In this document: positions 36,646-48,745 of the stretch, one piece after another | Layout of the letters: each line of letters opens with the position of its first letter | Position numbering within the stretch: the first letter of the stretch is position 1 | NCBI GenBank assembly: GCA_028023455.1 | Contig: JAQFVV010000028.1 | Coordinates: 64,001-128,000, forward strand | Direction of reading: 5' to 3' | From: Epiperipatus broadwayi | Lineage: Eukaryota; Onychophora; Udeonychophora; Euonychophora; Peripatidae | Length of the DNA stretch: 64,000 bases | Program-made: the position numbers and the translations under genes | The notes under the pieces: model-generated | Told to the model about the DNA's origin: nothing | Seen by the model: the letters and a program-made list of their open reading frames with translations, nothing else | Databases searched by the model: none

Positions 36646-37100
36646 CCTTTACAGTGGCTCCCTCTTCTTTCACATATTACTCTTTTAGGTACCAGAAGAG
36701 TAATTGTTCATGCAAGATATATAAAAAAATGTTAATCCAAATTTGCATACATCTGTTCATCTGTGCAATGAGGTTGTTTCTTTTTTCTTTATGATCTAGA
36801 GCAGACTGCACTTTTGATAAAGTTCGTTGCAATCATAGCTCTCTTAAATGAATTATTGTTGCTATTTTATTTGTACTGTAATATAATTATGTATGCATCT
36901 TTATTTAAATTAGTCCATTTGAATATTCCATTTGTTAATTAACTGGATACTATTTTCTCTTTTGTTTAGTAAATTTTTATGGTTGGCAATAAACCATGCT
37001 TCTTTGACTTTTCTTTTTCTGTCATAGCACTCCATACACACTAGGTTGACTGACAGTGGATCAATGTTGTAGCCAATGTCCCAAAAACCAGACATATAAC
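36646..37100 (-). pseudogene. Penelope-like GIY-YIG endonuclease tail
   Basis: On the minus strand 37095-36910 reads NLVCMECYDRKRKVKEAWFI, then HKNLLNKRENSIQLINKW and a stop. Penelope-like elements end in a GIY-YIG endonuclease whose C-terminal half carries a conserved Arg and 'KVKEA' Glu; this fragment fits that region. The 'GIY' and 'YIG' strands and the reverse transcriptase are not present upstream. The 3' region to about 36780 shares 'caatcatagct' and 'actgcactttt' with both arms of the 29.5-30.1 kb foldback. 5'-truncated, dead copy. Confidence 0.6.
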
Positions 37101-38150
37101 AAGTTTATAGTGTGCCTATATAAGTATTTGTGCTGTCAATAGCTTGATATAGTTTTATCACATAAAATCATGTTAAATAAAAATTCTCTTTCTGGATATT
37201 CAATCAAGAATCTATGACCAAAACATTATGGCATGAAAAATCTATTTCTTATGATGTTTCAAATTATTTTCTTCTCAGATCACCAAATAAATCTAGCTGG
37301 ATTTGATCTTTTTAGATGTTAGATTTAGGATAACTCATGGCCATTATGCTCATCTGCTTCAGAAATGAAGTTTAACAACTACTGAACCTATGCAGTTGTG
37401 AGAAAACATAAACCATGAACTATACAGATAAAAGATTATTAAATCTATGACCTTAGTGGCAGAAGTAAAAGTTATGATATAAGCAGTAGTGATTCTATCT
37501 CCTGGCTGGAATTTCTAAAAGTTCTTTTACAATATTTTAAGAGTGAAGCTGCTAAAAAAATTATATGCTGAATAAATAAATACTGTTTATATCAAAAAAT
37601 AGTGCTTCATGTAGCCATTTATGACTTTTTGCAGGACCCACTTAATTTGTGATTGCATTAGCATGAGGTCACAAAACTTGTATACAATTTTAATGAGAAG
37701 TAACATAACACGTATCTTTCCTATTCATAGCCTTTTCATCACCATAAGTAATATTTTGACATATTGTATACTAAATGTGATATTTATGAATTAGAGATGA
37801 GACCTAATTTATCACACATAATATCTCATAGGTCCTGCTGCTTGAACAAGGTTACTTATGCCTGGTTTATATTAAAATGACATGTGATGTTGTTGTTTAC
37901 ATAAATATCTTTTATTAAAATGAAGGCAAGTAAATTTAACCCCTTAATATTTATTTTTAATTTATTTATAAAAATACGTTAATTTCTATTTTTGAATATA
38001 ATATGTAGTATATACTGGAAACGAAGATCCAGCAGATATTAAAGTTATATAAAAGTAATTGATATTTATTTAATCATACAGTCTTTATTATATAATTTTG
38101 CAAAAGTTTTTGGATAGATGCTTTTTTTATAATTTTTTTTATTGAATGGT
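37101..38150. other. Intronic AT-rich DNA, no gene seen
   Basis: No exon or repeat family is recognised. Confidence 0.45.
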
Positions 38151-38152
38151 TT

Positions 38153-38280
38153 ATTGTTCAAGAGTTGATAAGAAGTCTGAGCCTGGAAAGCAATAGAGCT
38201 GGGTTGCAATCTGTGAACCTTGATCTTCCGAGTCCATGATTCTATCACTGAACCAAACCATACATGGTAGAAAATAATCA
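38153..38280 (-). mobile_element. tRNA-derived SINE of a third type, copy 1
   Basis: On the minus strand an A-box-like 'tggttcagtgatagaatc' is followed at tRNA-like distance by a B-box-like 'ggttcacagattgcaaccc', then 'gctctattgctttccaggct' and 'cttatcaactcttgaacaat'. It lies head to tail with copy 2. Confidence 0.6.
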
Positions 38281-38284
38281 CATG

Positions 38285-38405
38285 GTTTGTTGTTCAGGAG
38301 TTTATAAGAGATTGGGCTCACTGGAAGAGATAGAGCTAAATCACAATTCATGGACCTTGGAGTTCAAAGTCTGCCATTCAGTATACTACACCACACAGCT
38401 TTTAT
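38285..38405 (-). mobile_element. tRNA-derived SINE of a third type, copy 2
   Basis: Tandem neighbour of copy 1: minus strand 'gtgtggtgtagtatactgaa', 'aaggtccatgaattgtg', 'agctctatctcttcca' and 'ctcttataaactcctgaaca'. More diverged in the A box. Two adjacent copies suggest a dimeric or tandem insertion. Confidence 0.55.
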
Positions 38406-39179
38406 AAAACGAAATAGAGTAAAAAATAATAATCACAAAATAAATGACATAACTGACTAATTTTTTGCATTAAACATTCTGTAACTAAATAAATATTAAT
38501 TTCTTATACGTACATGATTAGAATATATAAAAATATGTCCATAATCTTATGTTCAAATCTGAACTAGAAAAATCTTGAAAATTTTTTTAGATTCTGATCA
38601 GTGTTAGAATTTTACTGAGGCAGCTTGTCCGTGGTCAGCTTTGATTAACCATTTAATTATTGGTCAGTAAATGGGTATTAGCTATTCTTAGCTAAAATGA
38701 AAAAGTGCGATCTGATAATTATTAATTAAACTTTTATGCTTCCAGACACAAATTTAAGTTATTTATCGATAATATAATTTAAAATGATATACGAAATGTA
38801 TTTACTGAAATTATATGAATGTAAAATATTGACATGTATTGTTTATTTAACTATAATATTATTGTAAAATATACATTATTGTAAAATATATTTGTTGGAA
38901 TACAAATACAGTTATATAAATTATAATTTTTACTTCTCAATTTAATAAATAAGTTGTAATGTTTTTCTTTTTTTAAAATTATTTATTAATATATTTACAA
39001 CTTTCATTTTATCACATGCTTAAAATTAACCAATAGAATATCAGCAATATTTATTATGACCATCTCAATCAATTACGCTGGAATAAAAATACAGATTAAT
39101 ACAAATATTAATTAATTAGATATAGACAATATTTTTAATATACAAAGAATATATGAGAGGCATATTATTATAAATTACA

Positions 39180-40260
39180 TTTCAAAAGGAAACTTTATTT
39201 CACAGAGCAAGGTACCAGACTAGGAATACACGAGTAAATTGCAGCTGATGATCTACATGCATTACATATCATGGGTTACAGTGACAATAGTTACTAGAGT
39301 TGTACACAATTGACATAGGTAGAGTAATTGTCTATAGTGTTCCCTAGATACTCTAGATACATTAAATTACATTAGATTAAAAGCAATACAAATTGGGTAG
39401 AACAACAAAATTATACTAGAGTGCAAATTACACTGATGGGCAAGAGACATTTTGAGCAATTACATGATTTAACTGATTGGATTATGATGGTTATAAATTT
39501 TACCCAATCGAAAACCTTAAATTATTAAACTAGAATATAACAGCGGTACAATTAGGAACTCATACATAGAGTTCTATAGTTAAGAAGGATATAATAACAA
39601 AAAAAGAGGTTGGGTACTAAATGAGTTTAACAACAATAATTACATCATTAGGTGCAGGTTACATAAATAATCAAGTAACAATATAGACGAATATATAATT
39701 TTCTTGGTTGGGTTACCTTAAACTTAACAGATCTCTGGGTTGAGGACCTCCTGATAAAATTCATTCATAAGGCCAGGAAAACCGACAAATAAAATTCATT
39801 CATAAGGCCAGGAAAACTGACAAAAGGACTTGTCCAAATCCACTGGCCAATCAAACCTGGAGACAAGTATGAGTCTAGCAAAATGCAGAAGCAAAAGAAT
39901 CTACCCATATTTACCTATTCCCCATAAAGTTCCAGTTCATGTCCACCATTAACAATGGTTGCTGGACATCCTCTTTTGTGCTGGGTTCCACTTATCCACA
40001 AACTTGGGACTACCTGTTACTCCTTAGCACATATTGAACAATTATTTCCCTTATTATATCCATGAGTGAAATGGAATGGCTTATTTCCCAAACCCAGATA
40101 CTAGCATGTGACTTTTGAGATTGAAGACTGTTTTATGGACATCATAATCGCTGTTCTCCTGATCTTTTGACTTTGCCCCTTATTTAAAGTGTTAAGCCAT
40201 ATGTACACCATAACAATTCATTTTAACAATAAAACTGTCATAAACCACATCAGTCATATT
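39180..40260 (-). mobile_element. Possible LTR or retroelement 3' region, unclassified
   Basis: A block less AT-rich than its surroundings. Read on the minus strand it ends with 'gaaataaagtttccttttga', a polyadenylation-like signal, near 39180-39200. It contains a 35-bp tandem duplication but no protein motifs. The look is of an LTR or 3' untranslated region of a retroelement. No terminal TG..CA pair or target duplication was confirmed. Confidence 0.3.
39754..39823 (+). repeat. 35-bp tandem duplication
   Basis: Two units, 39754-39788 and 39789-39823, each 'ataaaattcattcataaggc' plus 15 more bases, with one difference. Confidence 0.92.
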
Positions 40261-40456
40261 AGATTTTTTGATAATAGGTTTCTTTGGTTTGCGCACCATT
40301 GGAAGAACGTCCAATGGGATATTGATCGATCCCAGAAATGATTCTGGCACTCAAACTTCTTATGAATTTCCGAATAATAAAGCCATTAACAATTTTTTTT
40401 GTAATCTATTAATATTGGATTTGATTAAAAATGAATTACTCTTTTTTAAAATATTA

Positions 40457-41085
40457 TAATTGTAATAATAACAACAACAATAAAAACAACAGCAATAATA
40501 ATAACATATAACAATAACAGCAAATGGTAATAATAATAATATCAAATGTTTAGGATTCAGAGATCATTTAACGTTCAAACAACATAAATAACAGACTGAG
40601 TGTGGATTTAAAACCTTTCAGCTCTCACATTATCACATTCACTTATAAGGCATTGCATAATTTTCTCTAATGTCTTGTCATTGCGAAGTTGTTAGCACAT
40701 TTAGAAATGCACACACATTATATTAATCTATTCTGATTTTTATTTTCTAATACGTAAACTATTAATAATATAAAAAAAAGACAAAAGCGAATCCATTATT
40801 AATACTTGGTAATAAAAACAAATCTTTTTATGCATTTATTAGAAATATTTATGAAAAATAGTTTTTTAAGAACTTTGAATTAAAAACATTGGAAATATTT
40901 ATTGGAAATATTATATTAAAGATATGTAATTGTAAAAAAAATTGTTTTTGCTATAAGAAATATTACTTTAAGCATTACTTAGATACTTTTCTTGTCTTAA
41001 ATAAACGTAAGATTTCCTTTAGAACTTAAACAAAATAAAATAAAGCATGTTACTTTATTGTTGTGTAAAGTATAATGAACGTTGA
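40457..41085 (+). repeat. Left arm of a ~0.6-kb inverted repeat
   Basis: It pairs with 42328-42990 along its length. Outer part: a mixed AAT/AAC/AGC microsatellite, then 'atatcaaatgtttaggattc'. Middle: 'tctttttatgcatttattag', 'aagaactttgaattaaaaa' and 'agatatgtaattgtaaaaa'. Inner edge: 'aaaataaaataaagcatg'. About 80-85% identical by eye, less at 40590-40730. No coding content. Confidence 0.85.
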
Positions 41086-41273
41086 ACACAATGCTAATAG
41101 CCAGAACCATTTATAATTCTTTAGAATCTTTATATGCAAAATATAAACGCGTTTTTTTATATTTGAAATCAAAAACTATCTTTTTAATACTATAACATAC
41201 AAATAAACAATGTTATTTAAATTCTGAACTATAGCCAAATGTCATACATAAATTATAACTATGTAAACTTTGA

Positions 41274-41490
41274 ACCACTAAACATCACATGATCAACATT
41301 CTTTATGCTTGCGCAAGCTGTTTACATAGAGGCTAAACTCTCCACACAGTAACTCCACTCAGTGCAAAGCCAGAGTAATCAATGGATGCAGGAAGGTTTG
41401 TGCATAAAATCCCTATCTAGCGCCTACTCATCCAGTATTCCCAGACTACTTTCTAGCTGAGGGGTGCTACTGTATGGAGAGTTTTGTCTA
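41274..41490 (-). repeat. Family A dispersed repeat, partial
   Basis: 'accactaaacatcacatgat', 'gagtaatcaatggatgcagg' and 'tctagcgcctactcatcc', then a jump to 'gctactgtatggagagtttt' as in the 20.1 kb copy. 'ctatgtaaa' occurs at both edges (near 41260 and 41488), a possible 9-bp target duplication. Confidence 0.65.
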
Positions 41491-41506
41491 TGTAAATATT
41501 AAACAT

Positions 41507-41831
41507 ATGTAAACAAAGGGAGTAAACCACTTTCCCCCAGGCTATGACTTAAAAGCTCTCTAAATGTTGAACAAAGGATCAAGAATAGAATGAATCCACC
41601 TATTCTTGGAAGCTCTGATGTTTATAAGCATAGCTTTGTCAACATTATTAGTAATTCAGACTGAAATTAATTTATTAACCAGATGGAACATGGCTCTTAA
41701 GAATTATTAAACTCATAATTAATTATCCAAGAATAGATGGACTCATTCTATTCTTGGTCTTTCCTTTGTTTAACATTTAGTGCTTTTAAGTTATAGTCTG
41801 GGGGAAGGTTATTTACTCCCTTTGTTTACAT
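41507..41831. mobile_element. MITE-like hairpin, ~100-bp arms
   Basis: The left arm starts 'atgtaaacaaagggagtaaa' and passes 'ctttcccccaggctatgact' to 'cctattcttgg' (41613). The right arm is its reverse from 'ccaagaatagatgg' to 'tttactccctttgtttacat' (41831). The central ~110 bp is unpaired. No open frame. It follows directly on the family A fragment, inside the larger inverted repeat. Confidence 0.85.
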
Positions 41832-42327
41832 TATAAGTATATAATTAGTCTTCAAAAATATAGACTATGTAATAAACTGACTCCCTGTTCTAGCGCCATC
41901 TGTAGGAACTGAATAATCAGTGATTACTAGATTACAAATTTAAATCCCAACAACTGGATGGTTTTCTGGCATTGACTTTATCAATAAAGGCTTGTAATTC
42001 AAAGCTGGTATCAATGCATTTATGCACCTGCCAGCCATTTTTAACTTTTTGTTTATTATCAAAATAAAAGCTTGGCATTCAAAACAGTTATGAATCCAAT
42101 TCAATATGCTTGCACAGTTATATAGTTGTGTAACTGCATTATTCCACTCTAAATCCCAAGTACTCCTTGATAAAAACTAACCAGTGCATGGGATAGGGAT
42201 TTAAATTCATACCATCTAATAATCATCAATAACTTAAGATTACTATAGATATATCATCAGAAGGTTGTACTTCTTTATACAAAGTGTTCTGAGAAAAAGT
42301 GATTGGTTGAAGCAATATGAGTAACAT

Positions 42328-42990
42328 TGTTTATATTTTAAACAATAAATTAATATGCTTTATTTTATTTTTTAAAAGTTCTAAGGGAAATTTTACTTTT
42401 ATTTAAGGCAATAAAAGTACCTTAAGTAATCTATAAAGTAATATTTCTTATAGAAAAAAAAACTTTTTACAATTACATATCTTTAATATAATATTTTCAA
42501 TAAATATTTCCAATATTTTTAATTCAAAGTTCTTAAAAAGCTATTTCTCATAAATATTTCTAATAAATGCATAAAAAGATTTTGTTTTTATTATCAAATA
42601 TAGCAATAATGGATTCTGTTTCGTATATATTTTTAATAGTATGTGTATTAGAAAGTAAAAACCAGAACTGAAGCTAATGAATACACATATTTAAATTTAT
42701 TAATAACTTTTTTGCAATGGGAAAACATTGGAGAAAAGTATATAATTCTCATATCTTATTAGTAGTAGCATATTAATTTGTCAGCTAAAGGTTTTTAGAG
42801 CCAAACTTATTCTATTGTTTCTGATGTTTGAACTTAATATGTTTGAACGTTAAATGATCTCTGAATCCTAAACATTTGATATTATTATTAGTATTTGCTC
42901 TTATTGCTACTCAATATTATTATTATTGCTGTTGTCTGCTTTTTTTGTTATTATTGTTGCTATTATTATTATTGCTATTATTATTACTTT
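42328..42990 (-). repeat. Right arm of the ~0.6-kb inverted repeat
   Basis: Reverse complement of 40457-41085. The edge nearest the spacer is 'aataaattaatatgctttat'; the outer edge is 'gtttgaacgttaaatgatct' and 'catttgatattattatta', then ATT/GCT/GTT microsatellite. The spacer (41086-42327) holds family A, the MITE-like hairpin and unclassified sequence. Confidence 0.85.
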
Positions 42991-43055
42991 TTTAATTATT
43001 ATTGCCATAATTATTAACATTATCATCAAATTTATTTTCTTTCACTGTAGCACTA

Positions 43056-43984
<929 letters not shown>

Positions 43985-44282
43985 GTGTTGATGGGATCTC
44001 CTCATTATAATTATTTTGATCGCCCTCTTATAGCAAATGGACTGGGATTGCATAGCTTACAAACATTTCAAACATTCAAAACAAGGAATGCTATAATTGC
44101 TATACTCACTCAATTTCCTAAATTAAGACACCTAGAGCAGATAACACCTACAGATAGACCTCCTCCAAAAGATTGCTTTTTGGCAATCACTGTTTACCAA
44201 TGCAGGAGAAAAAGAACAATTCCAGATCAATTGGACCAAAAATATAAATATTGGGAAATATATAAGTTTATACATCAAAAAA
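43985..44282 (+). pseudogene. Plus-strand fragment, probably inverted LINE coding sequence
   Basis: An open frame of about 98 codons before the ATT array, starting GSPHYNYFDRPLIANGLGLH and with RPPPKDCFLAITVYQCRRKR farther on. 'NGLGLHSL.TF..F' resembles the 'GGLGI.SL' region downstream of LINE reverse transcriptases. It abuts the 5'-truncated end of copy 1 in opposite orientation, as a 5' inversion during target-primed reverse transcription would leave. I do not recognise it firmly; an unrelated element is possible. Confidence 0.4.
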
Positions 44283-44479
<197 letters not shown>

Positions 44480-44882
44480 GATGCTTCAAAGCAAAACTTT
44501 ATTGAGTCTAAAAAGTTACAGAGTCACATCTAGTAATATATTGATTTTTTACAAATGAAAAACAAATTACAACTTTCAGTATATAAGTCTTTATCTTTTC
44601 TGCATACTTTTTTTTTCTTCTTGTTTTTAAATTTGGTCTTCTATTTAGTTCAGTTTATGCTTGCATTTTTTTGAAGTTGGAAAAAATGCTGATGTTGAAA
44701 ATGTCATCATCTATCTTATTGGCCTTTATATTTCATAGAATGGATCTTTGTTTCAAGTGTGACCATGTGGCTGCAAATACATCAGGTTGAGCTAGGATGC
44801 TGTCTCTTTTTCTTAAAAGTTCTAGTTTTATTGAATATGTTGCTGGGTGGTGTCGAGGGTTATTGGCAAGTGCAAAAGTGCA
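44480..44882 (-). pseudogene. LINE ORF2 C-terminus with (AAT)n tail, copy 2
   Basis: On the minus strand 44882-44733 reads CTFALANNPRHHPATYSIKL, then DVFAATWSHLKQRSIL and a stop. It aligns with the end of copy 1 (CVFILGNNPRRHPA, DIYAAQANS) and copy 3 (CTFTLGNNTRRHPN, DIFAAVWSFLK). The 3' untranslated region runs to 'caataaagttttgctttgaa' near 44480-44505 and then (AAT)n. Truncated to about 400 bp; its 5' edge sits at another ATT array. Confidence 0.82.
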
Positions 44883-45104
<222 letters not shown>

Positions 45105-45935
45105 CTTTTTGGAGATCCACATATAAATGATCATAAAGTATTGCAAAATTATATTAATGCTTTTTGTAATTGGTATCATGTCAATTATATGCAAATAAAC
45201 ATAAAAAAATGCAATTCGGTGTCTTATACAAAAAAAAAAACAACAGTTAGTAATGGTCACTATTGTGTTAATAGAAACAGAATCACCATAACTTTTAAGC
45301 AGAAAGATCTGGATATTATTTTCAGAAGTGGTTATACATTTAATGATCATATTCACACAGTGCTTAATAAGTCTCTTAAAATTATGGGCATGATTTTAAG
45401 ATCAAATATTCAATTTAAATTAGAAATATATCGGTTACTATTTGATACATTATTTGTGCCTGATCTGCATTATGGTCCTATTGTTTGGAATCCATACAAT
45501 CAATCAAATATAAATAAATTACAAAAAATACAAGACAAATATTTTAAATATATGTATAATAAAAGTCTGTTAACAGTCATGTCATTTTTATTTCAATTAG
45601 TGCATGGAACTGTATCCCAAGAATATGCAATTACAAGAATTTTGATTAGGATTCCAACTTATAATTCTAGCTGTCATGAATTTTTTTTTTTTTTTATCTA
45701 TGTTGAGACATTCCATTAATTCCCCATTGCATAGATTGCAACTGGAGTATAATAAAAAGTTTACAGATATTGATATTTTATCTTTAAACACAATTCAAGG
45801 ACAAAAGAAAATCAATCTTACATTGATATTATTAATGTAAATAGTAATTTTAAATATATCTGTAAGGATGTACTACTTTGCAAATGCTTGTAGTCTCTGT
45901 TGAGCTGTTTATTTATAAATAAATTGGATGATGAT
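45105..45935 (+). pseudogene. Jockey-like LINE reverse transcriptase, C-terminal half
   Basis: An open frame continues to 45719. It reads GDPHINDHKVLQNYINAFCN, then MQINIKKCNSVSYTKKK (the post-YADD 'N..KC....T' block), LDIIFRSGYTFNDHI ('LG...D..L.F..HI' block), LFVPDLHYGPIVWNPYNQ ('L..P.L.YG..VW.P' block) and INKLQKIQDKYFKYMYNK. These are in the correct order for a Jockey/CR1-type ORF2 downstream of its palm. After 45720 sequence like the very C-terminus follows in another frame (LQLEYNKKFTDIDILSLN), then a 3' region with 'ataaataaattggatgatga'. Endonuclease and YADD are absent. Confidence 0.85.
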
Positions 45936-46010
45936 AATGATTATCATCATCATCATTATTATTATTATTATTAGGTTTCAAAGATAACTTTCATTATTAT
46001 TATTATTATT
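45936..46010 (+). repeat. (ATC)/(ATT) array with duplicated LINE end
   Basis: ATC then ATT units, 'aggtttcaaagataacttt' (45973-45991), a further ATT array, then the same 19 bases again at 46011-46029 as the true start of copy 3. The 38-bp step is a duplication of tail plus 3' terminus. Confidence 0.9.
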
Positions 46011-46615
46011 AGGTTTCAAAGATAACTTTATTAACATCAATTGGTTACATTGGTTGGAGGTTATACATAGTGCTACATTTCAATTTTATTACATAGTTTG
46101 TATGTTTTCAAAAGTCTCTTTCTATTTTATTTCTCCTTGTTTGCCCTGTTTTTTACTTCTGAATTTTAATGTTCCATCTTGTTGCTTCTTGCTTGTATTG
46201 TTTGTTATGGTCTTTATTATAATGTGGCGTGTATTTTTAAAAAAGACCATACTGCTGCAAAAATGTCAGACAGTGCAAGAAGACTGTCTATTTCCTTTAT
46301 TTTTTGTAATTTGTTTTTATAGGTGTTAGGATGTCTTCTTGTATTGTTCCCTAGGGTAAAAGTGCATTTAATGCACCAGAATGCATACAATCTGAATGTG
46401 GCTGCCCTTATAGTTGGTATTGCATTTCTTTTGAAAGTTTGTAGTATCTCATCTATTGTGGTTCAATTTTTTCTGTATTCTCTAATCATCATTTGCCTTA
46501 CTTTGTCAAGTCCTGAACAGTTACATATGAAATGGTTCTGTGTTTCCTCATCCCTGTGACACAGCATATACAGAGGATCTATATTTAGGTAGAATCTTCT
46601 CTCTTCTTATTATTA
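46011..46615 (-). pseudogene. LINE ORF2 C-terminus with (AAT)n tail, copy 3
   Basis: On the minus strand 46590-46215 reads nearly through in one frame: YLNIDPLYMLCHRDEETQNH, FICNCSGLDKVRQMM, one stop, then AIPTIRAATFRLYAFWCIKC, TFTLGNNTRRHPNTYKNKLQ, DIFAAVWSFLKIHATL and the terminal stop. It has the C-x2-C...H...C zinc-like block and the NN-x-RRHP motif shared with copies 1 and 2. The 3' region ends 'aataaagttatctttgaaac' at the AAT tail. It is the least damaged of the three minus-strand copies. Confidence 0.82.
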
Positions 46616-46680
46616 TTGTTACTAATTATATTACTACTGTTGCTGCTGCTGCTACTACTACTATTACTACTACTACTGCT
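46604..46680 (+). repeat. Mixed ATT/ACT/GCT microsatellite
   Basis: Interrupted trinucleotide runs between the 5' edge of minus-strand copy 3 and the start of a plus-strand LINE fragment. Confidence 0.85.
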
Positions 46681-47865
46681 AGAGATTTTAACATTCCTGA
46701 GTTATTTGATAATGCTTCTTTTGATATTTCTTCATTATCACACATAACACATATAGGATGTTACAATTCTTTAATTTTTTAAATTTAAAACAACACAATT
46801 CCCATTTAAATTCTTATAATTGAATACTTGATTATGCTCTAAGTAACTTACATGAGATTAAATGTTTTTGTATTTCATCTCTTAATTTTCCTATTGATTT
46901 ACATCCCCCATTTATTGAATTTTTTGTTAAGATACATTATTTTAAGTGGCATGTTTCTTTAAATATTAAAAGATGTTATAAAAGGAGGATTATATGGGTC
47001 TGTATAAAACAATTTCTAATTTTGATTGGAGCCCTATTATATTCCTCAACAGATGTTAATTATAATATGGACTTTTAAAATCAAGTATTTAATGATTTGA
47101 TTGATTTTTTATATACCCCCCCCCCCCAAAAAAAAAAAAAAAAAAACGTGACTCTCACAATTATTATTTTTCTTTTTGGTTCTCAAATAAACTTAAAAAA
47201 AATTATTAAAAGGAAATTGTATCACCATAAGCAATGCATTAAAACATAAAATATACTTTTTTACAATAATTTTGTTAATTATAGAAGATTGGTTAAAGCT
47301 ATTCAGAAAATTGATTATCAAAACTATATTAAAAATATGATGCTCAATTTTTCAGATAATCCTAAAAAAATTTGGTATTTTATTAAAACTTCTGGCATTA
47401 CCAAAACAAAGTCTCCAATGGATTATAATTCATCTTTAAATGCTGATGACTTTTCAATTCACTTTTCTGAATTATTTGGAAATTCTCAACTGTCTGGACT
47501 TAATTTGACTAATGAATGTTTTAATGATAGCATTTTTATTGATGGTTCCAACAATAGTGATATTATATCGGCTATCAAAGAACTCAAAACACATTCAAGT
47601 ATAAGTTATGACAATATCCCTTCTTTCATTTATAAAGGATGTGCAGAATATATTGCTGCTCCTTTGTGTTACATTTTTAATCGTTCCATTAAAAATTGTA
47701 TTTTTTCTAACTCTCTTAAACTTGCCAAAGTTATACCTATTTTTAAAAATGATTCAGAAGATAATGTTAATAATTATAAACCAATTTCTGTGCTTCATAC
47801 AATCATATGCATATTTGAAAGATGTGTTTATAAGAAAATTGTTGTGTAAAACTACTATATTTCAG
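46681..47865 (+). pseudogene. Jockey-like LINE, endonuclease end and RT N-terminus
   Basis: It begins RDFNIPELFDNASFDISSLS, the 'GDFN.P' active-site block of an APE-type endonuclease with Gly changed to Arg. Broken frames to 47280 include 'LDYALSNLHEIK' and 'FKWHVSLNIKR', as in the linker to the reverse transcriptase. 47289-47849 is open: NPKKIWYFIKTSGITKTKSP, then SYDNIPSFIYKGCAEYIAAP, LAKVIPIFKNDSEDNVNNYK and PISVLHTIICIFERCVYKKI, the first RT blocks in order ('K.A.V.PI.K', 'NYRPIS.L'). The frame stops before the catalytic motifs. A C12A20 run at 47116-47147 breaks the linker. Confidence 0.88.
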
Positions 47866-48745
47866 TAATAATTTTATGTTAATAGAAGGTATTTGCATGG
47901 TAGCAAAGTTAATTTAGGAAGAAAAACCAATTCAATTAAATATAACTAATACATAATGCTGAATTGACATTAATTAAAACAAATATCAAGCCATCTTACA
48001 TATATCATTTATCTGGCATTGCAACCTAGTATTACAGAGTCCAAATTATAAGTGGTTGAAAAATAAACTTTTCATTCACCTGTTTAAGCTTATAAGCAGA
48101 CTGTAGGCAAGACAATATAAAAATAGCAGTTAATATTTGAACAAGACAAAACAGTTACAACAACCAACTCAATTAACATTCATTGTAAGTTAAATAAACC
48201 TGCTGATATAACATTTTTTGGCTTATTGAATATTTGCTCCTAATACTACATGGTCAGATTAATGCCTTATTTATAATCTTGGAAGGTGGATTCATTTTTC
48301 CATTTGATTATAATTTGGATACTATAGCAGCAGGTATCGTGGCCAGTTAAATTGTTTATAGTGGTCACTATGATAATTATTTATACCAAACACCAGTTTA
48401 ACATTATGCATTAGTTATATTTATTACATATTGAATTGAATATTTTCCATGGATTGTTATTATAATACAGAATAGAAATAAGGAGATAATATCCATGTAA
48501 ACAGAAATAACATTTACCTTTGGTGTTGCCAGGAAACTATCAATTACTAATAATTGAAATCTCCCTGTGAAATGAATGTTAGTTTGTAAGAATAATTCAG
48601 AAAATTAACTTTGTCACTGCAATGTTTTTATTTAAGGTTTATTTTTAAGCTTAGATAAACAGATGGAAAGTGGGTTCATTCGCCTCTGACTGCAATTTAA
48701 ACACTATAAGCCTAGGGGCATGACTGGATAAAGTATAATGCATAG
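47866..48745. other. Intronic AT-rich DNA, no gene seen
   Basis: No continuation of the LINE is readable. A donor-like 'ccaaaggtaaat' on the minus strand near 48510-48525 was examined as a CELF exon edge and dropped. Confidence 0.45.

Noticed and set aside
48505-48540. Donor-like 'ccaaaggtaaat' on the minus strand as the exon before the CELF exon
   Set aside because: The upstream codons do not give the expected 'RGPDG..K' in frame and no acceptor or RRM sequence precedes it.
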